A DNA stretch of 64,000 nucleotides from Dama dama (Eukaryota > Chordata > Mammalia > Artiodactyla > Cervidae): contig NC_083692.1 of the NCBI RefSeq assembly GCF_033118175.1, positions 11,901,501-11,965,500 of the forward strand, given 5' to 3'. Below are positions 22,846-35,939 of the stretch, piece after piece. How positions within the stretch are numbered: position 1 is the stretch's first letter; every line of letters begins with the position of its first letter. Both the position numbers and the translations under genes were made by a program. The notes under the pieces were generated by a model that saw only the letters and a list, made by a program, of their open reading frames with translations, did not search any database and was not told the DNA's origin.

Positions 22846-25800
22846 CCTAATTTGAAATTATTCTTTAATATCCAAATGGAAGAAAATCACAAAATCTTCC
22901 TTAATATCACATGTCTTTTCCTCCAGTGAATGTATTTTAAAATCTCATTTATTTGTGTATCTCAACTTCAGTATTGGTTTGAAAGCAGCATTTAAGATGC
23001 AGTCATTACTACTGGACCATTTTCTGGCAGCAGCTGTAATTTTAGTTAAGTGAATAGCATTGATAATCTCACTGAGCAGTATTGTCAGGTCTCAAGCCTC
23101 TTGAAGACTTTTGTGCTCCTTTGATAGCAACAGAAAGCATTTCATTGATCTGTGTATGCATTTAACATCATCTTTTCTCTTGTATAATCGGTTATTTTAA
23201 ATGGATTTTACGCTCCTGTGTTGATTCTCAACTGTATCTTTGCATTGAATTAAACCCAGATGTTTATAAGATAATAAGCAGGAAAGTCATGATTGATTTT
23301 TATCCATGTTTAGTCTTGGTTTATCACTTTTGCATTGTCATTTGTCACTTGTCAAGAACTGTGATTGTTTCAGAAGAATAATCATTTGGATAAGTTGACT
23401 TTCTTTCAAAAGAAAGCAAAATGTAGGGCAATTACACCTATAAAATCAATTGTCAGCACTTAAGAATGATAAATGCTTATTTCATGACAGATGAGCTGTC
23501 ATGGACACGATGCTTTCATTTTTACATACGGATTTCTTAGACATATAAAAGATGGAGGAAGTGATCACTTTGCACTGACTGTGGAATGCTTTTCACTTTA
23601 ACCCACCTGACACTTAATAGGTGACTCATTGCCCCAAGGTAAAGCCCTTCTGAAGCTTTCAGACTTGAATGTGAATTGATTTGATCCCAGGAAATTGGTC
23701 TACTTTGATTATTCTGTTGTCAGCCTGGTTTGGCAATTGGCTCAATGAGTCTGCCTATAACGGAGGTAGGGAGAGAGAAGAGGGGTTGGGGAAATTGATT
23801 GATTGAGAGCCATCTGGGGATTTTGCTTAATGAGAGGAAATTTAGAAGGGTCCATGTCATCAGACAGTATCCTAATCCAGGAGAGTTTTCTCAATTGAGC
23901 TTTTTAGAATATTAAAAATTGTTAAACAATCACTTCCCAGAATACTCCTGCTAAAGTTATTTTTATCACTTAGCATTGCTAATGATAAGCAGAGAAGTAG
24001 TTTTAAAGTGATTGCCACAGTTAGGGTAGTATTACAATTATCACAGCAGGCATTGTAATTTCCACTTTAAAAGCCTTAAAAATTAATGCAGCATGTCACA
24101 GTTAGAGCAATGGTTAATCAAAGAAGAAAGGGTAACAGATATTTTACTGCAAATTCAAGTGTCCAGTAAGTCTGTGATACGGAAATACATTGTAAATAAC
24201 TTTGGAAAAAGTATATCTTTAATACCTTACTGAATAATGCCTCTGAAGAATATTTAATTTTGAATAAAATAGAAAACCACCTTAGGGCAGTAGTAAGACA
24301 GTCTACTCATTTTTTGTTTTTTTTTTTAGGACTAATTACTTTCCAAAAGTGACTCCAGGATATATTTGGAAGTGTATGTTAAAGTAAAAATGATACTGGT
24401 TTACAAATAAAGCATGTTATAGTTTAGAGAATGAATTAATTGTTTAATAAGTAACTTTATTGAGCCCTTTCATGTGCTCAACAGATGCAGTCTTTGCATT
24501 TTCAAAATAGTTCCTTGCCTACTTCCATCTATCTTTTTCCAGGTTCACTTATTTTCTGCTTTAAGATGTGCCACTTAAAAATTCATTAGAAAGCCCAAAG
24601 CTTTTATTCTCTTAACTATTGCTCTTATTTTTTTTTCCCCCCCTGCTTTTTACATTGCATTATGGAATCTTGGTAAGATGTCAGATGTATATCATATTAC
24701 AAAACTGCTTCATTATTGAAGAATATGGCACAGCAAACAAATAGCATATCATTGCAGAAAAAATCCAGACAGGTCAGTATGTATACATTCCTTAAAAGAC
24801 ACTGACATGAATGTTTACATCAGGGAATCATGATATTCTTCGGAGATATATAGATGGCCTAATGTTCTATCGATATATATAACGTTCAATTGAAGACCCA
24901 GCATTCTACTGATATAAATAATCGTCAAGAATTGTGATATTTTTGCCTTTTTTTCTTTTAAAGTGCTTTTGAAGTCATTGGTTTTTATATGTGCTTTAAA
25001 AATAATAAGAAAAAATATTTCAGTTTGGGTTTTGATCATCATGTATGCTTTTCTGAATGTTTCCAAATGCATGTGTTTTTTTTTTTTTCTTAACACGGAT
25101 AATGGGAATGATTCTTAGGTTTTGTTTTGCCTTGTTTTTTCTTATTGAATTGGCAGGATAATTGACTTGCCCATGTATTGAGCTTTTTCCTTGATAATAT
25201 TTGACTTCGAGAATCTTAAATTGCCATCTTTTCCTTCTGTGTATTGCTTTCATGCTGAGGGAAATAAAAGAGCCGTATGTAATATATACTATCTTTTCAA
25301 ATGTGAATTTCTTAATGGTTGAAAAGTAAGGAGGATCAGTGCTAAAGTGCACACTTTTAAAATGTGTATGCAGTCCTGTCATAAGCAATTTAAGAAAGGC
25401 TAGAGTACCGATATGTTAGTATAGCCCAGCAGTCTCTGCATGTTTCTTTCTGTGCAGAAAATTAACTTTTGTTTTCTTTAAAAATTTTTCTTGCCTACCT
25501 TTTGGTTCCCTAAAAAAAAGAAAAAACTGTACAGACTTGATAGTCAGGCCTTTGAGGAGTTGATTCCTGTTCCCATAAATCACCATGGTTTTAAGCAGTG
25601 TCATTCCTTTGGGGTCATACCAGCCATTTTCAATCTTTCTTTCATTATCTTCCTCTATAGCTCTTCTTCAATGGAAACAGTGCTTGGTTAGAACATTCCC
25701 TTCCCATTTCTCCTGACTGCTACTTATGTCTCCATTAAGCCTCCACTTTTCTCAAGAATTTTCACACCTGGCTTCCCTTCAACCTGTTTCATTACATATA

Positions 25801-26969
25801 ATTTTGCTATTATCTTTGGTGATCTCCAAGTTTAAGTCAGCAGCCCATTGGACTCTGTGTTTTTATATTTCACTAGCTTCCTGTTGTATAGTGACTTTCC
25901 AATCACTCTGCAGCTAATTTCTATGGCTAAAATTTGTCATCATCTATAATTTGTGTTCAGATCTTATAGTTCTAAAATTTCAGTCTCTGATTATCCACAT
26001 TACTTTTATTCCTTTTTCCTCTTTTAAGAATTACCACCAGATTTTCACCTTCCCACATTTTATTGGTTGGCCAGCTGTTTCTTGGAATCAGTTTTTTTTC
26101 CCTCTCAGACTGGACTTCACAAAAAGCTAATCTGGTGACATGTTCACTGGCATCTTCAGTTTCTTAACTTCCACCCCACACATTTTGTTGATCTTCAATC
26201 TGGGATCTACCTAACTCTCTACTTATTCTGTTGCTGCTCTTGAATGGTACCAGCAAAACTTACATAGAATATCATGTATATTGGCTCCTGCAGTGATCTT
26301 GCTTTCCTCCCCGACCCCAGCCCAATTCATTCCATCACATTACAAACAATTAATGTAGACAAGTTGCTAGGCATCTAGCCCTCTTCTGATCAAGAACTAT
26401 TCTTCATTTGAAGGATGAACTATGAAGACTGTTGGGGAGCTTCTGATAAATTTTACTCATTCCTAAAAAAGATACAGTAGGAGGGAGTTTCTCCTTCTCT
26501 GAACATTATTGTGTTTGACTGTGATGCCAGAAATGGCTGAGGCTGAGATCAGGCAATGATCCGGAGAATGCAGCCTCATTAGTAGGGAAGGTATTGCTGA
26601 ATGCGATGCGGAGCAGTGGACCTAGAGCTCTGACCTGCTGTGTCTGGAGCATTTCTGCTTGGAATGATGGTAAATCACCTTGTAGTTTAAGCTCGCTTGA
26701 ATTGGAGTTTTCTCTTACTTGCAGCAGAAAAACATTCAAGCTAATATGAAACATCAATTCTAGGAGTAAGGAGCTGTAAGTCGACAAACCTAAAATGATT
26801 GACGAAGTGGAGAAGTAGGGTGAGAACTGGGATGATCAGACTTTTCTCAAGGGAAGGCTGGAAAACCGCACCATGCTATTGGCAGTAACTGAGCTGTTAG
26901 AAGTCATGCCTTTGGGTTTTGATGATGTGCTTCAGGGGATGGTATTATGTGATCAGTAGATAAGTGACT

Positions 26970-27170
26970 TGGGGCTTCCCTTGTCAGTCAGCTGGTAAAG
27001 AATCTGCCTGTAATGCGGGGGACCTTGGTTCGATCCTTGGGTTGGGAAGATCCCCTGGAGAAGGTAAAGGCTACCCACTCCAGTATTCTGGCCTGGAGAA
27101 TTCCTTGGACTGCATAGTCCATGGGGTTGCAAGGAGTCAGATACGACTGAGGAGCTTTCACTTCACTTCA
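26970..27170 (+). mobile_element. Bov-tA SINE
   Basis: Head GGGCTTCCCTTGTCAGTCAG and B box GGTTCGATCCTT, body ending GAGCTTTCACTTCACTTC. Confidence 0.9.
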
Positions 27171-28144
27171 AGAAAACTTTAGATGTTGGAGTCTGTTGTA
27201 TAGTTATCGGAGCCGTTAGAAAATTCCCAGAAGAGAATGATAAACACAGGTTGAAACTGGCCTGTCTAAAAGCAGAGAGAAAGATCTTGGGGCATTGGGA
27301 GACTGAAAATCTGCCATCTTTAGCCCATATTTATTGAGTCTGATAATTTGGAGTCTTTCATAGTTGGAAAAGCCAAATCATCTATTCATACTAAGGTTAG
27401 TCCAAGTAAGAGAGGGAGGTAGGACATTTAGCAGAAATTTAAATGAGGTAAAAAAACAAGCCTGATTTCTCAGGCCCAGGCACATCTACTCAAGCATTTC
27501 TGGCCAAAGGAGGCCCAAGTCCATTGTTTTGAATTCCCTCAAGATAAAGGTTATTCAACTGAGGGCCCCCAGGAATCTCCCGGATACTGAGGTGGTGGTT
27601 AAGACACTGACATTTTCAGACTCGGAGTCAATGTCTAGACACATCTTGGGCTATGGCTACTAGCCAAGCATTAACCAAAAGAAAATAGAAGTTACTTAGC
27701 TTTTAGTACGTATATTGCCAAAGAAATTCCAAACTTGACCAACATAGTCTGGGACTGTCTGCTCTAAGGCTGTCACTGCTGTCCTTAATTGATGTAACAC
27801 TTGGAACACTGAAGGTGAGGGCAAAACTCGGAGAGTTGTAGCTTGGCAGGATCTGAGTTTTGGAGGACTCTTCTTGAAACATCCCATCCTGCTCTTCCCA
27901 TCATGTGACAAAAATAAATATGGTATTTTGCAATCAAAGATATTTTATCTGCTACAACTTCATCTCGAATACATGATTTTTACTGATATCTTCAGGGCTT
28001 CATGGAAGTCTCTTAACTCAAGGCCAGGGGCCTATGTTATCTGTTCCAAAGGTTAATCACTATGTTTAAGCCACCTTCCTTATTCTTGGGTCCCTCCTTA
28101 TGTTATCGTTACAGCCAAGAATGGATTCTGTCAGTTTTGTCTTC

Positions 28145-28444
28145 TTTAATGTGGTGCATAGAGTGACCTCCCAAAGATACCTCAGCCTAGTTTCCAGAAG
28201 CTGAGAATATGGATGAAATTTCAATGCCATGATGATGTTATATGGCACAATGTTGATTTTAAGATGAGGAGATTGTCTGAATGGGCCTAGTCTAATCACA
28301 GGAGACCTTAAAAGCAGATAAATCTTTCTGATTGCTGGGAGAAGGGGAAGTCAGAGGGATTCAAAACTTGAGAAGGATTCGGTGTGGAATGTTACTGGCT
28401 GCAGAGACAGAGGAGTCCATAATCCAAGGAGTGTGAGTGGCTTT
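28145..28444 (+). mobile_element. MaLR (MLT1-type) LTR, 5' part
   Basis: Landmarks CTAATCACAGGAGACCTTAA and AAAACTTGAGAAGGATTCGG and GAGTCCATAATCCAAGGAGTG follow the order of an MLT1-like LTR. Its 3' part resumes at 29061 after an L1 insertion. Confidence 0.6.
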
Positions 28445-29060
28445 AATTTTATTTTTTTTTTTCCAATTTTTTTCCATTTATTTTTGTTAGTTGGAGGCTA
28501 ATTACTTTACAGTATTGTAGTGGTTTTTGCCATACATTGACATGAATCAGCCATGGATTTACATGTATTCCCCATCCCAATCCCCCCTCCCACCTCCCTC
28601 TCCACCCGATCCCTCTGGGTCTTCCCAGTGCACCAGCCCCGAGCACTTGTCTCATGCATCCAACCTGGGCTGGTGATCTGTTTCACTCTTGATAATATAC
28701 ATGCTTTGATGCTGTTCTCTCTAAACATCCCACCCTCGCCTTCTCCCACAGAGTCCAAAAGTCTGTTCTGTACATCTGTGTCTCTTTTTCTGTTTTGCAT
28801 ATAGGGTTATCATTACCATCTTTCTAAATTCCATATATATGTGTTAGTATACTGTATTGGTCTTTATCTTTCTGGCTTACTTCACTCTGTATAATGGGCT
28901 CCAGTTTCATCCATCTCATTAGAACTGATTCAAACGAATTCTTTTTAATGGCTGAGTAATATTCCATGGTGTATATGTACCACAGCTTCCTTATCCATTC
29001 GTCTGCTGATGGACATCTAGGTTGCTTCCATGTCCTGGCTATTATAAACAGTGTTACAAT
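28445..29060 (-). mobile_element. L1-BT 3' end, antisense, inside a MaLR LTR
   Basis: It begins with the reverse-complement poly(A) (TTTTATTTTTTTTTTTTCC), then GTTAGTTGGAGGCTAATTAC and the 3' UTR, then the ORF2 C-terminus (minus-strand start of the fragment at ~29055, 5'-truncated). Flanks GTGGCTTTAA and ATGGCTTTTA are a short imperfect duplication. Confidence 0.88.
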
Positions 29061-29364
29061 GGCTTTTAGAAGCTCAGAAAAACAGCTGGCCCAAAGCTAG
29101 CAAAGGTAACAGGGACCCATGTCCTAGGTGCACAGAACTAAATTTTGCCAGCACCATGAATGATCTTGGAAGTAGATTCTCCCTCAAAGCCTCCAGATAA
29201 GAGCCCAGGTTAGCTGACATCTTGATTTTAGCATCAGGAGACGGAAGGCAGAATTGCTTGCCAGGATTGACAAGCTGGAAACAGTGAGCTAATAAATGGG
29301 TGTTGTTGTTTTAAGCCATGAAATTTGTTGGAATTTGCTACACTGCAATAGAAAAAGAATACAT
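29061..29364 (+). mobile_element. MaLR (MLT1-type) LTR, 3' part
   Basis: TAGATTCTCCCTCAAAGCCTC, CTTGATTTTAGCATCAGG, GTTGTTTTAAGCCATGAAAT and AATAGAAAAAGAATAC are in MLT1 order, continuing the piece that ends at 28444. Confidence 0.65.
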
Positions 29365-29372
29365 CTGCCCTT

Positions 29373-29493
29373 GTTTAGTCACTCAGTCATGACCAACTCT
29401 TTTTCAACCCCATGGACTATAGCCCACCAGGCTCCTCTGTCTGTGGGATTTCTCAGGCAAGAATACTGGAGTGGGTTGCCATTTCCTTCTCCA
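29373..29493 (-). mobile_element. BovA, antisense, with target-site duplication
   Basis: TAGTCACTCAGTCATGACCA through GGGTTGCCATTTCCTTCTCC. Flanked by ACATCTGCCCTT (29361-29372) and ACATCCGCCCTT (29494-29505), 12 bp with one change, at the very end of the MaLR LTR. Confidence 0.88.
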
Positions 29494-29719
29494 ACATCCG
29501 CCCTTAGGCTTATGATTATTTCTAGCCATTTTTCCTGCCTTAAATTCTCTCTGAAGTGAACTGTTTCCTCTGTGTTCTAGAGACTTTTCAATCCGAAACA
29601 GTACTTTATCAGTGAACCCCTCTCTTCACAGTTTTGATCACTATCTTGCATAAGTACCCCCCGGAGACTCCTGGTTTCTCCTTAAATTTAAATCCCACCC
29701 CCTCTCTTTACTTCCCCCT

Positions 29720-29865
29720 TCCCAGTTGTCTTTATCACAACCCTATGATGTAGCTTTTATTATCTTTATAAGGATAAGCAGTTTCTTTAAGGCCATAGAA
29801 CTACTTATGCCTGGGCTGAGAATCCAGTTCTCCTGGTCAGAGCTCAGCTGCTTAATCACTCCCTT
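29720..29865 (+). mobile_element. MIR remnant
   Basis: CAACCCTATGATGTAGCTTT, a MIR 3'-half phrase, followed by a diverged copy of the core. Confidence 0.5.
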
Positions 29866-30888
29866 TTATTATTTCTCCTGTTAGCTTCATGCTGTTTCTC
29901 CCTGTTAGAAATTTGAGGAGACCATTTTTTTTTTGAAGTGATGGACTCATTTTATCATGAATTGTTTCACATTGAGGTGCAAAATATAAAGTATAAAAAT
30001 GTCTTAAAGTATTTGCATTTTAACTCATTTCTAATTCTAAAATGAGAATCTTAATTTTTTTTTTTTCCCCTGGGTTCAAACTATGGTAGGCATCAGTAAA
30101 CAGGTGTACAGAGATGCTATTGGTGTCAGTGTTGGGGGAGAGGGGACAGTTTAAGCTTCCTTAGCTGTTGGCTTTTTCATTTGCATCGATGGATGGTGAG
30201 GATTAAAGGGTTAGTTCTTGGCCTTTGTCCCTAAGCAATAGCCTTAACCCCCAAAGAGGCTGGCAGAGGGTGATGGCCTTTTGGTCCTTTGACTTTTCTC
30301 ATGAGTCCCTTCCCAACCTTTCCAACTCTTAAATTAACCTTATTTCTACCTTTATTGAACTTAAAGACCTTCACATTACATACTGGTGTGTTTCTTGGCA
30401 CTAATCAAATTACATTATTTGATTAACAGTGACTGATCGTACCAAAACCTTTCTGTATCTATGTTCTTCTTCACGTTATCTTCCCTATCTGTTTTGAGGT
30501 TTCTCCTTTTAAAAAGTGTGCCATTGAAATGCAAATCATTGTTATTTTAAGTAACATTGTATTATTTTAACCTCTGGTAAATAATAATTGGAGTCTTTTT
30601 CTCCTGTTCTTCTGCTCAATTTTATCTTAGCTTTGAGTAATTATTCATGATCATGGATGGATGCATTTAGGTGATGAAAACCTGAAACATATATCTCAGT
30701 GTGGTACTACTTCAGAACAATTGTATTTTTCTAGCCTAAAAAAGTATTTTTTATTTAAAACCAGAAAAAATACAAAGTATTTTTTTATGAAATTTTCTTC
30801 TCCTTGTGGCTTAAACTTTATTTTGTTTTCTGGTAGTGTATATGGTGAATTTTACAGTAATTTTTGCTTTCTGTTTCTAATCTGATAG

Positions 30889-31539
30889 ATTTTAAAAGAA
30901 AAGGATGAACTGAAAAGCCAGCTTTATGCAGCGCTGCAACAAATAGAGAGTCTTCGAAAGGAATTAAACGATGTGCTGACCAAGCGTGCCCTTCAAGAGG
31001 AGGAGCTTCATTGTAAGGAGCAGAAGCTAAGTGATGTTAAGTCTCATCAAGCTGATCTTGAACTGGAAGTCAAGGATTCCCTGGATACCATCCATAGGCT
31101 AGAAAGTGAATTGAAAAAACAGAATAAGATTCAAAGCCAGTTGAAAGCTGAGAAAGCTCACCTGGAGGAACAAATTGCAGAGCTGAAGGAGAGCCAGGCC
31201 AAGGACAAAGCTCAACTTCTTGAGATGCAAGAGGCGATCAAGGACTTGAGTGCCATCCGGGCAGACCTTGCAAATAAATTGGCGGAGGAACAGAGAGCCA
31301 GGAAAGAGGTCCTCAAGAACCTTTCTGACCTCAGGACAGAAGCAAAATCTAAAGATGAGGAAACAGCTACAATCATTACTCAGTTAAAGCTCGAAAGAAA
31401 CATTCACCAGAGGGAGCTGGAAGATCTCACATCATCTTTGCAGAGTGTGAAAACGAAACACGAACAAAATATCCAGGAGCTGATGAAGCACTTCAAGAAG
31501 GAAAAGAGTGAGGCTGAGAATCATATTAGGACCCTGAAG
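30889..31539 (+). CDS. CEP128: CEP128 internal exon (second), 217 codons, phase 0-0
   Basis: The largest exon here, 651 bp, bounded by an acceptor ending TCTGATAG and a donor AAG|GTACCT. It encodes 217 codons beginning Ile-Leu-Lys-Glu-Lys-Asp-Glu-Leu and ending His-Ile-Arg-Thr-Leu-Lys. The frame is continuous with the upstream exon at 22125 and with the exon at 37144. The whole exon is predicted long coiled coil: regular Leu/Ile at heptad spacing, many Glu/Lys pairs, no proline inside, and no transmembrane or enzymatic motif. Recognisable CEP128 blocks include RKELNDVLTKRALQEEEL near the start, KDLSAIRADLANKLAEE in the middle, and KTKHEQNIQELMKHFKKEK near the end. The last 23 codons of the longer open frame (to 31611) run past the donor into intron and are not coding. 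A coiled-coil segment of this kind is expected to serve dimerisation and scaffold contacts at the centriole (inference). Confidence 0.96.
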
Positions 31540-32199
31540 GTACCTGCGCTGAGTTATCCTGATGATACTGGAGGAAATTTTCTGGTGGCTCATGAAGTTA
31601 ATAAAGCGTAAACTTTTAGAGATCGTTCTGTATTCCCAAGCACTGAAGGGGAGATAAAACTAACAATAAAGAGGCGTATTCGTGCCTGTTCGGCCAGGTT
31701 GGAATGAGTTATAGCGACCTGGGAGCACCTATTGCAGAGGACTGAAACCCTTTAAAAAGAACATTTAGCTATTCGGGGAGTTCAGGAAAGGCAGACATAG
31801 GTGGCAGTAAGTCATGGACCTGAAACGTGCCCTCATTCAACATTTATGATCTTCTAAAATATAGAAGGCAAAGACTTGTCAAGGCCATAGAAGCTATAAC
31901 CATGGCCCCTATTAGTATGGTAACTAAAGAGGATTGGCCTATGGGTTTTGTAAACCCAAGGCTTTGAGATTTACCCCTTCTTTTCCAAGTCAGAATTGCC
32001 TGGGTAAATGCATAATTGAGATCTTGGATTTGAGGAAGCATGTCTAAGATGTATGTATCATTATACTAGCGTTTATCACATGCAGGGGAATCATCTCATA
32101 ACATGATTGTCAGGAGTGTGATAAATCTATCCCCCCTTCCTGCTTTAGTTTTTCTCTAGAGCATGCATCATCATACGATATAGATTTCATACTATTTAT

Positions 32200-32325
32200 T
32201 TTTTAATCTCCTTTTATTAGTATGAAAACTCCATGAGGATTGGGATTTGACTCTTGTTTACAACTATATCCCTAGTGCCCAGTTCCTGGAACATTAAAAA
32301 TATCTGTTGAATAGGTGAATACATG
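32200..32325 (+). mobile_element. L2 3' end remnant
   Basis: ACTCCATGAGGATTGGGATT, CCCTAGTGCCCAGTTCCTGG and TCTGTTGAATAGGTGAATA reproduce the L2 3' end order. Confidence 0.65.
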
Positions 32326-32812
32326 CATAAATCTGTACAGATTAATTAAATTTTTTCTCAAAATTCCTTGAAATGCAACTATCATAAAAATGCTTATGAT
32401 AAAGATGAAATTACTAACTATAATTAAGCTGCACTTGTAGAATGTTTTCAGCTAATTTATTAATTCTTCTTTAGTCCTATTTAGTCTACTGGCAGTAGTG
32501 AATTTGGGGTTATTTAAGTTGGGGTGGGCAGAGCAGAATGGAAGCTGGAAGAAATAGGTAAGAGGCCTGCATTCTATTTCATGTAACTTAAGACACTATC
32601 TTTGTAAGGTGGATCATTGCTCTATGCTTAGGAAAAAAAATTATGCCTATGAAAACATGACATGCTATCAATTGTAAGATAACATCCCAAGACAGAGAAG
32701 GTAAAATGTGAAAAAATTGTATCTTTTGATTTTGGTGAAGTATGGCATAATAGTCTTTCAGTGTTGGTGAGTCCATAAGCAAAAGTAGAATCCGAGATAT
32801 AGAGAAGAGAAT

Positions 32813-32872
32813 ACACATATATATATGTATACATATATATATGAATACATATATAAAAAATAAAATACATAT
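32813..32872. repeat. (AT)n/(CATATA)n microsatellite
   Basis: Alternating ACATATATATAT and ATACATATATA runs with interruptions. Likely length-variable. Confidence 0.8.
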
Positions 32873-32924
32873 CATCATATATTGATTGGTTGGTTGTGAC
32901 AATAATAATACTAGCAGACTTTTT

Positions 32925-33140
32925 TCAGCACTTAGATTGTGCTGGTTTTATTACTGTAAGAACTTTATGTGTGTTACTCATTTCATACATCATCTCTGTA
33001 GATTGTGTGATGTTAATTCCTCGCCAATGAAGAAATTCAGACGTGAGAAGTAACTTTTCCAAGGTCTTACACTGGAGAGTGATAGAGATAGGGCTTGAAC
33101 TAAGGTAGTCAGATATTTGAGTTCTTAACTACTTTGCTGT
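32925..33140 (+). mobile_element. MIR
   Basis: CAGCACTTAGATTGTGCTGG, TGTGTTACTCATTTCATACA, AAGTAACTTTTCCAAGGTC and AGGGCTTGAACTAAGGTAG are in MIR order. Confidence 0.75.
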
Positions 33141-33189
33141 ACTGGAAAAGGTTTAGACTCTAGACTGGCTAGGTTTGGTTTTGGGTGAC

Positions 33190-34420
33190 TAGATAGATAA
33201 TGAAGCTGTTTGTCAAGATGAATAATATAGACAGAGCAGCGTATTTGGAGAGAGTGGTAATGTCAAATTCAGCTTCTTAACATGTTGTTGAGTTAGGGGG
33301 AAGAGACCTTAAACCTAATCATGAAAGTCTAGGTGAAACAGTTTAGTACGTAATGGGTTAGAAGTTGAGGAGTAAGTTGAGATTCAAGTTAGATATTTGG
33401 GAGTCAGTAATCCATTGTTGGTAGTTGAAATCACAGGGTTTGGATGACATTATGCAAGGAGAAAGAAGAGGATGAAATTCTAGGACACCACTGTTTAAAG
33501 GAAGAGTTGCGTAAACTGTGAAAGAGTCCCTAGGAAATACAGAACAAAGAACCACATGTGACACAGGAGGAGAGCCAGAAGAGAATGGTATCTTGTGAAC
33601 CTAAGCAGGACATTTTAGAAGAGTAGAGTCTTGAGTGTCAGTGTGGCAGACAGGCTAAAAGATGAACTAAATAATGTGTTCGTTCCATTTGTCACAGATT
33701 GGGGGGAGAAGGCCTGTGGGGAGATGTGAGGGGCTGGATCAATAACGGAGTGGATAGATTTCAGCAGGAGACAGGGCATATCTTCCTCTGAAGGTTCTGA
33801 AAGAGCTCAGTAAGCTTGGTAAGGTCGATAGGGATGGACTTGGATTGGTGATGTGAATCTCGAGTAGAGCAGCTGTGCAGTGAGTTGTTCGTGGTGGTGA
33901 AGGCTGGTACCAACCACACGAGGCCAGTCTGGGAGCAGGTGATGTGCTGCCGCGTGGCTATCACTGAAGTGTCAGGGACAAAGGAGCGAGAGAGTGGAGG
34001 GAAAGGAATCGATGACTGCAGGCTGCTTGTTTGGTAGGAGTTCCTCGACTGGAGCTTCGATTTTCAGAGTTGAGGTCCAGGCGAGTGGTAATGCAGTGGG
34101 TTGCCATTGTGCAATATGGGTGAAAGTGGTTGGAAGAGAATGGGTCAAATAACTTTGATGTTAGTTTGTTGGGTAGATATTTGCGTGTTTATGATGCTGT
34201 TGTGAAGGCGTTAATGGGTCATATGCCAAAAATGTCAGTGAAGAGGATGACTGGTTGGTTGGCTACTGCTAACAAGGAAGGCAGAGTTGAAATAGTGTGA
34301 ATCTCAAAGGAAGGTGGCATTTTTCCCGAGGATGCATATGTCATGATTTGTTAGGTCATGAATTGAGAAACGGTTCTTTCAAGGAACTTTGAGTTTTCCT
34401 GGGAATGTTGAAACTGCACC
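33190..34420 (+). repeat. Possible ancient GA-rich interspersed repeat, unnamed
   Basis: A long GA/GT-rich stretch (TTTGGGAGTCAGTAATCC, AGTCTTGAGTGTCAGTGTGG) similar in style to 17640-18157. No intact frame, family not identified. Confidence 0.3.
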
Positions 34421-34779
34421 CTCTTTTTCTTCTTGCTATGACTGACGCATTTCGCATTCTTATAATCACTATGTAGTTGTGTGATAAATGTTCATTCCAG
34501 CAGGAGTTGGTAAATCAGTTCTTGCAGATTCAAGATCATCTGTGTAAAAAACATCATTCTCACATTGTATTGATAATATGGTTTCTTGAGAGGGAGGTGA
34601 AGTCAGGAGGTACGGCCTGCTTGACAGAAACTGCATTTGCCCCTGGACGCCTTGGCATATGAACAGTATAGTGTGCGTCATAGTAGCAAATGGATTTCAA
34701 GCTGCTATTTGGACTGTGGAGATATGAGACACAGCTCTGAGGAGCCTCCCTACTTCCCCCTTAGTCTCTCTTTCTACCC

Positions 34780-35290
34780 CCAACTCCTCCCTTTCAGTCT
34801 TCAGATACCACCTGTGTTGCCTCTTTCAGATCGCTGATCCGAGTATATCACTTCCTGCTCAGAAACCTTCAAAACCCATTACTATCTCTGGAACAAAGTC
34901 TCAGATCTAGTCTAGTCCTCCCTGATGTGGTCCCACCTGAGCTGTTCACACTTGGAGCCTTTTTCTGTTCTCCAATGCGCCTCATACAAAGGGAAAACCA
35001 TTTCCTGCTCCAACTTCTCATTGCCTGCTCTTCGTTCGGATTGTCTTCCCCCCCAGTCTGCCCGAGGAAAAGGGCTGCCTAACCTTTCAAGGCCCAGTTA
35101 ATTTTTTACGTCTCTTATAGATTCACTGAAAAGTGAAAGTGAAGTCACAGATTCACTGAAGATGGCTGTGTCTCAGCTGAGGTTGAGATAAATCTCTTGC
35201 TCCTCTGTTTCCGTAGCTGTCTGTGGGTACCACTAATATGGCATATTTAGGTTGCCTTATATTTTGGTGTGTTTCGGGTATATTCATACC
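34780..35290 (+). mobile_element. L2 remnant
   Basis: TATCACTTCCTGCTCAGAAA, CCTTCAAAACCCATTACTAT and CAAGGCCCAGTTAATTTTTT match the order of L2 3' coding/UTR sequence. Strongly diverged. Confidence 0.6.
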
Positions 35291-35939
35291 TCTCCAGAGG
35301 GACAGGCAGCAGGTATTAGCTGCTTAGATTTTTTTTTTTCTTTTTTAGTTTGTTTTTAATTTGGAAGACTGAGATGAGGGATTTTGTAGTCACTCTTTAA
35401 TGTGATACAAAAGCAGCAGCATATGTGCTTAAAAGGAGACCAGGGATTGTGAGAGCTCAGTACTGTTCTCTTAAACCGAAATCACCCATGAGGGCCAACC
35501 CCACTTCATGCTGTTTTATTAATATAATCCTGTACTTTTGACTCATTTGTATTAATTAAAAGTAGTTTATAGCAGTGGTCATCATCAAAGATTTAATATA
35601 TCGAGTTATGTACTAGAGGGCTATAGACAAATAGCTCTGTAAATGTTGTATCTGTCTTCTGGCTTCACCTTAATTTGTCACTTTTTCTGAGTCTAGTAAG
35701 TGCTGATACAATTACCCATATTTTTTTTCTCTGCACAAATTATATATATTTTTCCCATCAAGACCTACCCTTCTCATGCCTATTTTTTGAATTTAAATGT
35801 AAAATATTTTAATGAAACACTCTTACTGCTATTAATATTTAAAGGCTGTTTGAAGGTTATTTGAAGGATACTATCACCTCATGATGATTTCAACAAAGAT
35901 GACTTTGTAGAGCCTTACTGGGATCAGAAGACCAAGAGT

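Larger units (their letters stand above)
22476..30888 (+). other. CEP128: CEP128 intron, 8,413 bp
   Basis: It opens GTACGA and closes TCTGATAG. From about 22850 to 26960 no young SINE or LINE is visible, which is unusual for this window. Several sub-blocks (23300-24250) look like ordinary unique sequence. The remainder holds a BovA fragment, one Bov-tA, a MaLR LTR split by an L1 3' fragment, a BovA, and a MIR. Sequence 27180-28140 and 29870-30888 shows nothing I can name. Confidence 0.85.

Noticed and set aside
31540..31611. Extension of the CEP128 exon past 31539
   Set aside because: A donor GTACCT is at 31540, and the next exon continues the expected protein directly after Leu-Lys.
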